This document shows positions 8,205 through 16,908 of a stretch of 64,000 bases of DNA, piece after piece. The stretch spans positions 50,947-114,946 of the forward strand of contig NZ_JAJAFR010000011.1 in NCBI RefSeq assembly GCF_020734105.1, read 5' to 3'. The translations under genes were made by a program, and so were the position numbers. Position 1 is the first letter of the stretch, and each line of letters begins with the position of its first letter. Origin of the DNA: Alkalihalobacillus deserti. Its GTDB lineage: Bacteria; Bacillota; Bacilli; Bacillales; Bacillaceae_D. The notes beneath the pieces were generated by a model, which saw only the letters and a program-made list of their open reading frames with translations, was not told the origin of the DNA and searched no databases.

Positions 8205-8375
8205 AAAAGGTTAAAACCGACCTTTCTGCCCTCAGTTTGATCGGTTGCATGGCTCCACTCTCTGCGCGTCCGTTCTGAGAAGTTCACTCAAAACAGACTT
8301 AAGACCATGCAGCGGCTCCGCCCATGCTTCGAGCTTTTAAAAAAAGGAAAAAACGCCCTTTTTTTAAAAGCTCTC
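8205..8375 (-). repeat. Dispersed structured repeat, copy C
   Basis: A diverged copy read on the minus strand from 8375: a 17-bp perfect hairpin (GAGCTTTTAAAAAAAGG with its complement), GAAGCATGGGCGGAGCCGC, AAGTCTGTTTTGAG/CTCAGAACGGAC, GCGCAG and GGAGCCATGC. Many substitutions relative to copies A and B are compensatory. Its first hairpin overlaps the 3' end of the amidohydrolase gene and supplies its last codons and TAA stop. Confidence 0.75.
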
Positions 8376-9707
8376 AATCGTTGCCATTCTTTCAGTCATT
8401 CTTTTGATGGAGTGGTTGGATTCTGCTAAGACGATTTTTTTGTCCATTGTTTTCATAATGCGATTTTCCATCACGATTTTTCCATTAATAATGGAGGTTT
8501 CAACATCTGCTCTTGTCGCGGAATAGACAATTCTCGAGATTGGGTCGACATCAAAAGAAGGATAGGTGTGAAAATCATTTAAGTTAAGAATAACGAGATC
8601 GGCTTTTTTTCCGACTTCGATTGAGCCAATTTCATTTCCGAGTCCAATCGCTTTTGCTCCTCCAATCGTTGCCATCTTTAGAACGGTTTTAGCATCCATC
8701 GTGGTTGGACCATGTTTCGGCTTTTGAATTAAAGCGGCTAAGCGCATTTCATTAAACATATCTAAATTGTTGTTGCATGGTGCACCGTCAGCACCTAGAC
8801 TAACTGAAATATCATCATCTAGCAAACTTGGAATTTCAGCAATTCCAGATGCCAATTTTAAATTTGATCCAGGACAATGACTTACATGAATTCCTTTTTC
8901 TTTAATAATTTGCTTTTCGCGTTCATTTAACCAAACACAATGAGCCAAAATCAATCGATTGTTCGCAAGCCCTAGATGATCTAAATATTCAATATTCTTC
9001 ATACCTGTTTCTCCTTCAACGATCTGAATTTCACCTAAGTTTTCTGATGCATGGGTATGAACGTTCACATGGTAAGAAGCAGATAGTTCTGCCACTTCTT
9101 TTAATAAAGGTTCCGTACAAGAAACGACAAATCGAGGAGAGAACGCATATTTAATTCGACCATTATCAAAATTATGCCATTTCTCCAGCAAATCAACACT
9201 TTCTTGAATGGATTGATTTGTGTTTTCTTGTAATTTCTTCGGAACTTCCTCTCCCTTATCCATCATCACTTTCCCTGACAAGGCTCGAATACCACTAGAG
9301 GCAATTGCTTGAAAAGCAAAGTCTGTATGATGAACCGTCTCCATATCAACAATCGCAGTTGTTCCGCTTTGTATCAATTCCCCTATTCCTAGTAATGCGG
9401 AATAATAAAGAGACTCTTCATCATGTGCTGCTTCAAGCGGCCAAATGCGTTTTTTCAACCAATCTAACAATTCCAAGTCATCTGCTCTTCCTCTGAAAAC
9501 GGTTTGGCATAGATGAATATGAGTTTGCACAAAACCTGGGATAATGGTTTTTCCTCTACCATCAATTATTTTAGTTATGTTCACCGGATTTAAATCTGGT
9601 CCAATGGCTTGAATACGATCGTTTTCTATTAATATGTCACCTTTAAAAATGTCATCTGTCCCATTCATCGTCACAATCTCTGCCTGTTTGATTAAAATTC
9701 TTCTCAA
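8364..9707 (-). CDS. TRZ/ATZ-type amidohydrolase, probable (deoxy)nucleoside or base deaminase
   Basis: A 447-residue metal-dependent amidohydrolase of the chlorohydrolase/5'-deoxyadenosine and S-adenosylhomocysteine deaminase group. Metal ligands are visible: THIHLCQ (HxH), HTHASEN, LAHCVWL and GADGAPCNNNLDMF. The C-terminus returns to the composite beta domain (IGSIEVGKKADLVILNL). I chose TTG 9707 (GGGGTGA 5 nt upstream), which gives the usual LRRILIKQAEIVTMN start. Family enzymes deaminate adenosine derivatives, guanine or triazines; the purine-type riboswitch leader argues for a purine substrate. The last codons and stop lie inside repeat copy C. Confidence 0.85.
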   Translation of the reverse strand: MRRILIKQAEIVTMNGTDDIFKGDILIENDRIQAIGPDLNPVNITKIIDGRGKTIIPGFVQTHIHLCQTVFRGRADDLELLDWLKKRIWPLEAAHDEESLYYSALLGIGELIQSGTTAIVDMETVHHTDFAFQAIASSGIRALSGKVMMDKGEEVPKKLQENTNQSIQESVDLLEKWHNFDNGRIKYAFSPRFVVSCTEPLLKEVAELSASYHVNVHTHASENLGEIQIVEGETGMKNIEYLDHLGLANNRLILAHCVWLNEREKQIIKEKGIHVSHCPGSNLKLASGIAEIPSLLDDDISVSLGADGAPCNNNLDMFNEMRLAALIQKPKHGPTTMDAKTVLKMATIGGAKAIGLGNEIGSIEVGKKADLVILNLNDFHTYPSFDVDPISRIVYSATRADVETSIINGKIVMENRIMKTMDKKIVLAESNHSIKRMTERMATIESF

Positions 9708-9735
9708 TGTCTTCACCCCATTATAATATGTATAC

Positions 9736-9780
9736 AAAAAAGGCTACGAAAAATATGCATGATGCATACTTTTCGTAGCC
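9736..9780 (-). terminator. Riboswitch-controlled terminator (expression platform)
   Basis: A long hairpin, GGCTACGAAAA ... TTTTCGTAGCC (9780-9742), is followed by six T on the minus strand. Its 5' arm is the 3' strand of aptamer P1, so P1 formation and terminator formation exclude each other. This predicts an ON switch: a stabilised aptamer lets transcription into the amidohydrolase gene. Confidence 0.8.
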
Positions 9781-9833
9781 AGGAATTTACGGTTCCTATA
9801 CCCTTACCCCATATTATTAAGGTTATACGAAAG
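9771..9833 (-). promoter_or_regulatory. Purine-type riboswitch aptamer with shortened J2/3
   Basis: On the minus strand, P1 is TTTCGTA (9832-9826) with TACGAAA (9777-9771). J1/2 is TATAA, P2 is CCTTA/TAAGG with L2 AATATGG, and P3 is AGGAA/TTCCT with L3 CCGTAAA. L2, L3 and J1/2 match purine riboswitches such as Bacillus pbuE almost base for base. J3/1 is GC, giving C at the specificity position. J2/3, normally about 8 nt (GTNTCTAC), is only GTA. Ligand may be altered or binding lost. Confidence 0.8.
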
Positions 9834-9899
9834 ATATATCTACTTTATTTGAAAATCTAAAGTCATACTACAAACGAGTGAGATAACCTACCATAAAAT

Positions 9900-11111
9900 T
9901 TATGAACGAGGCGACCTCTTTTTTTGTTTTCCGAAATTCCTATTTTTTCGATAATCCTCTTTTTTACCAGAGTTTACACTATGCTTAGGAGTATTCGTTC
10001 GTTCAACCACTCGTTTCTCAAGCGATTGTCCAATTCCTTTTTCAATCATTTCTAAATGCTGACGATCTTTAGGAGCGACAAATGTATAAGCGACTCCTTC
10101 TCCCCCAGCTCGTCCTGTTCGACCTATGCGGTGGATATAACTTTCTACATCATGAGGAATGTCGTAGTTAAATATATGCGTGACACCTTCCACATCTAAT
10201 CCTCTAGCAGCAACATCTGTTGCAACTAGATATTGGATTTTGGCTTCTCTGAATACTTTCATGACTCTCTCCCGTTTTGCTTGTGAAAGATCTCCATGTA
10301 GAGTGTCAACTAAATAGCCATCTCCAGCCAAAGCATCATTTAACGTATCTGCTCTTCGCTTCGTTCGGCAAAAAATAATGGCAAGAAAAGGCTGTTCTCC
10401 TTTCATGACGGTTCGAAGCGCATCCTGTTTAGCGCGGTCTGTTGTTTCAATGGCTACTTGCTTAATATCATCTAATGTTATATTTCGTTGCTTAACAACG
10501 ATATTCTGAGGGTCATTCATGTAGACCCTTGCTAATTTTCTAATTTCTTCTGGCATCGTTGCGGAAAAAAGCAGGGTTTGTCTAGTTGGAGGTGTTTCTT
10601 CTATCACCTGCTCCACTTCCTGTAAAAAGCCCATATGTAACATTTGATCCGCTTCGTCCAAAACAAGAGTAGATACTTGATTTAAATGAATCGTTCCACG
10701 CCTGATATGGTCCAACAGTCTTCCTGGGGTCGCCACAACAATATGATTAGCACCTTTTAATTTCTTTAATTGTTGCTCTACATCTTGTCCCCCATATACA
10801 GCAAGAACTTGTCGTTCAGGCAATCGCGACAGAAGTTTTTTCGCCTCCGTTGTAATTTGCAAGGCCAGCTCTCTTGTTGGAGCAACAATCAATGCTTGTA
10901 CATATTCTTTGGATGGATCAATAGCATCAATAATAGGTAAGAGAAAAGCAAATGTTTTCCCCGTACCGGTCTGAGCCTGTGCAATCACATCTTGCCTTTT
11001 TTGAACAACCGGTATTGCTTTTTCTTGAATCGGTGTTGGTTCACTTATGCCATTTGCTTGAACGATTTGAGATAATTCAGAACTTATTCCTAACGCTTGA
11101 AACTTACTCAC
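9900..11111 (-). CDS. DEAD-box RNA helicase
   Basis: A 403-residue ATP-dependent RNA helicase. Motifs in order: the Q motif (PTPIQ), Walker [26 protein letters not shown], the C-terminal ARGLD and [11 protein letters not shown] short basic tail ([15 protein letters not shown]) may help bind RNA. Such enzymes unwind short RNA duplexes in ribosome assembly and mRNA decay. I chose GTG 11111, preceded by GAGAGG, giving [14 protein letters not shown]; the longer frame lacks a site. Bacillus has several paralogues and I do not assign which one this is. Confidence 0.9.
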   Translation of the reverse strand: MSKFQALGISSELSQIVQANGISEPTPIQEKAIPVVQKRQDVIAQAQTGTGKTFAFLLPIIDAIDPSKEYVQALIVAPTRELALQITTEAKKLLSRLPERQVLAVYGGQDVEQQLKKLKGANHIVVATPGRLLDHIRRGTIHLNQVSTLVLDEADQMLHMGFLQEVEQVIEETPPTRQTLLFSATMPEEIRKLARVYMNDPQNIVVKQRNITLDDIKQVAIETTDRAKQDALRTVMKGEQPFLAIIFCRTKRRADTLNDALAGDGYLVDTLHGDLSQAKRERVMKVFREAKIQYLVATDVAARGLDVEGVTHIFNYDIPHDVESYIHRIGRTGRAGGEGVAYTFVAPKDRQHLEMIEKGIGQSLEKRVVERTNTPKHSVNSGKKEDYRKNRNFGKQKKRSPRS

Positions 11112-11226
11112 TTTTATCAACCTCTCTAAAGAAGACCGACCTGCCTTATCAGACAATAAGCCGACCCACTCATGACATCATTTATTCTTTATCGTACACG
11201 TCATTTCAATCTTTCATACACTACAA

Positions 11227-12624
11227 TCAGTTCGTCCTAGCCGTAACAGGCTGATTTTGATTCTGACCTTTTCTTTTGCCCTTGCCGAAAAAAATCGCTC
11301 TATCGCGGTAGAGCAAAGTACCTGCGAGAATACAAGCGAAGAAATCAGAAATAGGAAATGCCATCCATACTCCATATACACCAAAGAAATGTGGCAAAAT
11401 CAAGACAAGTGGTATTAAAAAGATCAACTGTCTTGATAAAGACAAAATAAGAGCTTGTTTTGGCTTACCTAAAGCTTGGTATAATCCACTTCCTACAACT
11501 TGAACACCGATTAAGAATACAGCGGCGAACATGATACGAAGATAATCCACACCAGCTTCAATAACCACTGGATCAGAAGTGAAAATCATCATTAACCAGT
11601 GAGGTACGGACATGACCAATCCAAATATAAAAACAGAAATAAAAATAGTCACTTTTAAACCTAATTTAACCGTTTCTTGTAGGCGGTTAAAGTTCTTTGC
11701 TCCGTAATTATACCCTACAATAGGCTGCATTCCTTGCATAACCCCCATCATCGGCATCACTGTAAACATAATAATTCGCTGAATAATTCCATATACACCG
11801 ACATGAATATCTCCACCAAATCGAATAAGCATCGTATTAATCGCAATCATCATCACGCTTCCTGCGGCTTGTTGAGCAAAGGCTGGCAAACCAACTGCTA
11901 GGACTTCTTTAATGATGCTTAGGTTAATTTTCAGATCTGCTAGATTCAATTGTAGTGAACTTTTTCCTGTTATGAAGTATTTGAGAATGACAACGGATAC
12001 CGATGCTTGTGAAATAACAGTCGCAATCGCAGCCCCTTGAACACCCATATTCAAACCAAATATAAAAATCGGATCTAATATAATATTAATCACCGCAGGG
12101 ATGATCATCATCAGCATCGCAAACTTGGCATTCCCCTCCGAACGAACAATGTTAGTAGTCGCAAACGCAAACGAGAAAAAGAACGTTCCAAGTAAAATTG
12201 GAAACATATAATCTGTTGCATGACCTAAAATGTCTTGACTAGCTCCAAATAAACGAAGCATTGGTTCAAGCACCGTAAATGCAGCAATAAATCCAACTAC
12301 ACTAATGATTAAGATAACCGCCATAATATTTCCGAAAACTTGATTCGCTTCCTGATCACGTTTAGCGCCCAATCTTCTAGAAATGACAGACGCACCACCA
12401 ATTCCCATAGCAGCAGAAATAGCCATCATAATCATCATGATCGGAAACGCAAACGTTACTCCAGCTACTCCTTCAATTCCTACTCCATAAGAAATAAAAA
12501 TAGTATCAACGACATTATAGAGCGCCATTACAAACATTCCAATCATGGCAGGAATCGATAAGTTTTTTAACAGCTTAGGAATCGGCTCTGTGCCAAGCTT
12601 TTCACTTTGTATTTTTGGTTTCAT
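11227..12624 (-). CDS. MATE-family efflux protein
   Basis: A 465-residue, 12-helix protein of the MATE family (MepA/NorM-like), which exports cationic drugs or metabolites using H+ or Na+ gradients. The N-terminus LGTEPIPKLL then NLSIPAMIGM is typical, and the two repeated halves each begin with a P-x-F/M-x-x-Q-like segment (LPAFAQQAAGS in the second half). The ribosome binding site (AGAAAGTTGG) is weak. It sits upstream of the helicase gene on the same strand, 115 bp away. Substrate unknown. Confidence 0.85.
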   Translation of the reverse strand: MKPKIQSEKLGTEPIPKLLKNLSIPAMIGMFVMALYNVVDTIFISYGVGIEGVAGVTFAFPIMMIMMAISAAMGIGGASVISRRLGAKRDQEANQVFGNIMAVILIISVVGFIAAFTVLEPMLRLFGASQDILGHATDYMFPILLGTFFFSFAFATTNIVRSEGNAKFAMLMMIIPAVINIILDPIFIFGLNMGVQGAAIATVISQASVSVVILKYFITGKSSLQLNLADLKINLSIIKEVLAVGLPAFAQQAAGSVMMIAINTMLIRFGGDIHVGVYGIIQRIIMFTVMPMMGVMQGMQPIVGYNYGAKNFNRLQETVKLGLKVTIFISVFIFGLVMSVPHWLMMIFTSDPVVIEAGVDYLRIMFAAVFLIGVQVVGSGLYQALGKPKQALILSLSRQLIFLIPLVLILPHFFGVYGVWMAFPISDFFACILAGTLLYRDRAIFFGKGKRKGQNQNQPVTARTN

Positions 12625-13121
12625 TTATAAACCAACTTTCTACTTTTGATAGTGACTAGTCGTCTTTTTAAACAGGTTAGAAAGAATAATTTTTTCGTAA
12701 ATACGGCGATTTTTCTTCGTCTAATTGTCCTAATTTATTCCACAGTTTATTTTCTAGTTGGTTTCCCTTAACTGTTCTTTTGGGAATGTACATCTTCTAA
12801 ACTAGCTTTCTTTTCAAATAAATAGTCATTTTAACATTAATTCAATGATCCCATTCATTGTTGCTGGTCTTATATAGACTACCCGAGCTGACATCAACAC
12901 GATTATTTTGATTCTATTTCAAAATACCTAGCTACCTAAATAATCCTTTACGAATCATACACTCATGTACTCTCACAATCAACTATTTTATTTCGCATAC
13001 CTAATTTCTTTTATTCTAAAATCCTTCTTTGTAAACAAGCTACACCTTACACCAATGCCTAGACCCATACATATATTATCTCAACTATCGTTTAAATAGC
13101 CAATGAAAGGAGATGAAGTAG
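12625..13121. other. Divergent intergenic region
   Basis: About 500 bp between the MATE pump (minus) and the permease (plus). It is AT-rich with no convincing ORF or structured RNA. It includes a small GACTAGTC palindrome about 30 nt from the MATE start that could be an operator. The AAAGGAGATG site for the permease lies at its right end. Confidence 0.45.
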
Positions 13122-14543
13122 TTGATTTTAACAGCACCACATTGGATCTATTTAATTGGAACATTTGTTATTATTTTAACGATGCTTTTCAGACAAAATG
13201 TTGTTGTCCCTGCTGTCTTAATGACATTTTTAGTAGGATGGGTATATACGGGCTCTATTTCTAGTGCTTTACAGACGATTTTCCAAGCAAGTTTAACGGC
13301 AGCAGGTGAGCTTTTTAATATATTTCTCATTATTGCGATCATGACAGCTCTTCTTCATTCACTAAAGTCCATCGGAGCAGACGAACAAATGATCACTCCG
13401 TTTCAACGTGTCATGAAAAATGGGCATATTTCATTTTGGGTCATTGTCGGGGTCACTTACGCGATTTCTGTCTTTTTTTGGCCAACACCAGCAGTTCCAC
13501 TTATCGGAGCGTTACTAATTCCCGTCGCAATCAGGGCAGGTTTACCTCCTATTGGAGCGGCAATTGCCATCTCTCTAGCCGGTCAAGGAATGGCGTTATC
13601 TGCCGACTACATGATCAAAATTGCCCCAACGCTAAATGCAACCTCTGCTGGGGTACCTGTTGATGCCGTTGCTAACCGTGCATTAGCTTTATCAATCATT
13701 ACTGGGGTAGTTGCTTTAACATACGCTTATTTTTCCATTCGTAAATCGATTCAAAAACCTTCTAGTCATCATTTACAAAAATGGGAACAAAGCAGTGGTA
13801 TGGAGACAGAAGAAGAGCCTCTTTCAAAAAAAAAATCTAAGAAACAACGGATTTTCTTTGCTTTATTAGTGCCTATTTCTTTTCTACTCGTCGTCATTTA
13901 CATGGTTCTTTCAATGTTTACGGAAGCAATTCCTAATATGGAAGGTGGAGCCGGCGCTGCACTCATTGGGGGAACTGCCGTTATTCTACTCGTGGCAGCT
14001 TCGTTCTTCTACAACATTCGTCAATCATTAACAAATGTAAGTGATTTTCTTGTTAAAGGGTTTATCTTTGCTTTTAAAGCTATGGGGCCCGTTATTCCAA
14101 TTGCTGGTTTTTTCTTTATCGGAAGCGGTGATTTCTCTTCTAAAATTTTTGGAGTGGAAACAGAATCAGCACCAACATTTTTATTTGATCTCGTTCAAGC
14201 AGGTCAACAAGTCATTCCTGAAAGTACCTTTTTAGCAGCATTTGGTATTTTAATTATTGGAATGATTACTGGTTTAGATGGATCTGGTTTTTCAGGTTTG
14301 CCATTAGTCGGCTCCTTATCTGGCGCGTTAGGAGAAACACTAGGAATAGATACTGCTACGCTAGCAGCTATTGGTCAAATGGGATCAATTTGGGTAGGGG
14401 GCGGCACACTTATTGCGTGGTCATCCTTAGTGGCTGTTGCTGGATTTGCTAAAGTTCCTGTTATGGATCTTGTTCGCAAAAGTTTTATCCCTGTAATGCT
14501 AGGGTTAATTGTATCAACGATTGCTGCTGTGTTATTGTTTTAA
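13122..14543 (+). CDS. Permease of the ion-transporter type
   Basis: A 473-residue integral membrane protein with about 12 hydrophobic segments in two halves joined by a charged linker (about residues 205-240, EEEPLSKKKSKKQ). Each half has a Gly/Pro-rich re-entrant-like stretch (WPTPAVPLIGALLIPVAIRA and GLDGSGFSGLPLVGSLSGAL). This architecture resembles GntP/DcuC-like carboxylate transporters. Substrate unknown. TTG start at 13122 after AAAGGAGATGA. No partner subunit is adjacent. Confidence 0.65.
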   Translation: MILTAPHWIYLIGTFVIILTMLFRQNVVVPAVLMTFLVGWVYTGSISSALQTIFQASLTAAGELFNIFLIIAIMTALLHSLKSIGADEQMITPFQRVMKNGHISFWVIVGVTYAISVFFWPTPAVPLIGALLIPVAIRAGLPPIGAAIAISLAGQGMALSADYMIKIAPTLNATSAGVPVDAVANRALALSIITGVVALTYAYFSIRKSIQKPSSHHLQKWEQSSGMETEEEPLSKKKSKKQRIFFALLVPISFLLVVIYMVLSMFTEAIPNMEGGAGAALIGGTAVILLVAASFFYNIRQSLTNVSDFLVKGFIFAFKAMGPVIPIAGFFFIGSGDFSSKIFGVETESAPTFLFDLVQAGQQVIPESTFLAAFGILIIGMITGLDGSGFSGLPLVGSLSGALGETLGIDTATLAAIGQMGSIWVGGGTLIAWSSLVAVAGFAKVPVMDLVRKSFIPVMLGLIVSTIAAVLLF

Positions 14544-14613
14544 GAGTTACCAATATCTTTTATTTTAACTAGATTAGCAAAAGAGATGCTACAAGAACAG
14601 ATCAAGGTTGTAA

Positions 14614-14641
14614 AATCCCGCTATAAGGAAATAGCGGGATT
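14614..14641 (+). terminator. Hairpin after the permease gene
   Basis: A perfect 11-bp stem, AATCCCGCTAT/ATAGCGGGATT, with a 6-nt loop lies 70 nt after the permease stop. The following T tract is imperfect. Confidence 0.5.
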
Positions 14642-14696
14642 GCTGTGTGGTATTTCTTTTGTAGTCTATTTAAGAACACTTTTGACCACTGTCTGT

Positions 14697-15987
<1,291 letters not shown>

Positions 15988-16256
15988 TATTCATCTTCTC
16001 CATTCGATTTTATATTGATATTCAAATAAACTCTGCATTTATTTACCATCTATCAGTTTTATAGTAGTGAGCAAGCTAAACGATGTCAATTATTATCTGA
16101 ACATTTTTACTCTTTTGTGATCTTTACGATTCAATCGGTAAATTGGACTAATAAATGCTATGTTCTTACATTTATTTTCGCAGAAAGACAACAATCGAAT
16201 TACGACAATATTTCCAAGTATGTAAAACTCTGTTGTCACTCATAACTTTGAGGTGG
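15988..16256. other. Intergenic region before tandem repeats
   Basis: No gene recognised. No S-box (SAM) leader motif was found upstream of the metY remnant. Confidence 0.4.
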
Positions 16257-16408
16257 GGGCGTCATTCGCGGGTGATTAACTCCCTTCTTCTCTGTTTGAT
16301 CCCATCTCGGGCGTCATTCGCGGTGATTAACTCCCTTCTTCTCTGTTTTGATCCCATTTCGGGCGTCATTCGCGGTGATTAACTCCCTGGTTCTCTATTT
16401 TGATCTCT
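16257..16408. repeat. 52-bp tandem repeat, three copies
   Basis: Two units of exactly 52 bp (16257-16308 and 16309-16360) and a third, partial one to about 16408. Each starts GGGCGTCATTCGCGG and continues through TTAACTCCCTTCTTCTCTG to TTTGATCCCAT. Units 1 and 2 differ by small changes; unit 3 is more diverged. The G+C is higher than its surroundings. There are no unique spacers, so it is not a CRISPR. Confidence 0.85.
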
Positions 16409-16459
16409 TAGAAGCATCAAGTCATGGATAATCAAAAAAAAGCAGATGAGAGTTAAACC

Positions 16460-16666
16460 TCAACTGCCTTCAATAATTACCTTTACTCTTCCCACTTGCC
16501 CGTCTTGCAACCGAACTTTTATACCATGCGGATGTTTAGGCGAATTCGTTAAAATGTCTTTGACTACACCTCTAGTTGTCTTTCCTGATCGCTGATCTTG
16601 CTTAAGTACAATATCCACTTCAACACCAGCATGAATATTTTTACGCTCTTGTCCTGATTTACTCAT
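16460..16666 (-). CDS. ywbE: YwbE family protein
   Basis: A 68-residue basic protein matching the YwbE (DUF2196) family nearly throughout: RKNIHAGVEVDIVLKQDQ, then KTTRGVVKDILTNSP, then HPHGIKVRLQDGQVGRVK. The fold is probably a small beta-barrel of the SH3/KOW kind, hinting at nucleic acid or ribosome contact, but no function is established. Single gene, minus strand, ATG start. Confidence 0.88.
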   Translation of the reverse strand: MSKSGQERKNIHAGVEVDIVLKQDQRSGKTTRGVVKDILTNSPKHPHGIKVRLQDGQVGRVKVIIEGS

Positions 16667-16908
16667 CTTGTTACCTCATTTCGTCAACGTAGAAATTGTT
16701 TTTTCCTCTTCTTCACTATTCTACCTCAAGTACATACGGAAAAATATGAACTTTTTCTTCTGCCTTTATAAAGACCAGGTTATTCAGTTTTCATATCCAG
16801 AGCTGCTAACATGGATATTTGTATTCTGAACACTACAATAACCCCCAATGATTAGCAGCAAAATCACAATCTCTAAAACAACCAAAGTCGAGCGGCTTAC
16901 CTCTCCAT

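Noticed and set aside
8162..8287. 42-codon N-terminal extension of the GGCT-like protein
   Set aside because: Derived largely from repeat copy C; ATG 8161 has AAAAGGAG and gives the family start.
16257..16408. Possible CRISPR array
   Set aside because: Units are contiguous with no unique spacers, unit length 52 bp, and no cas genes nearby.
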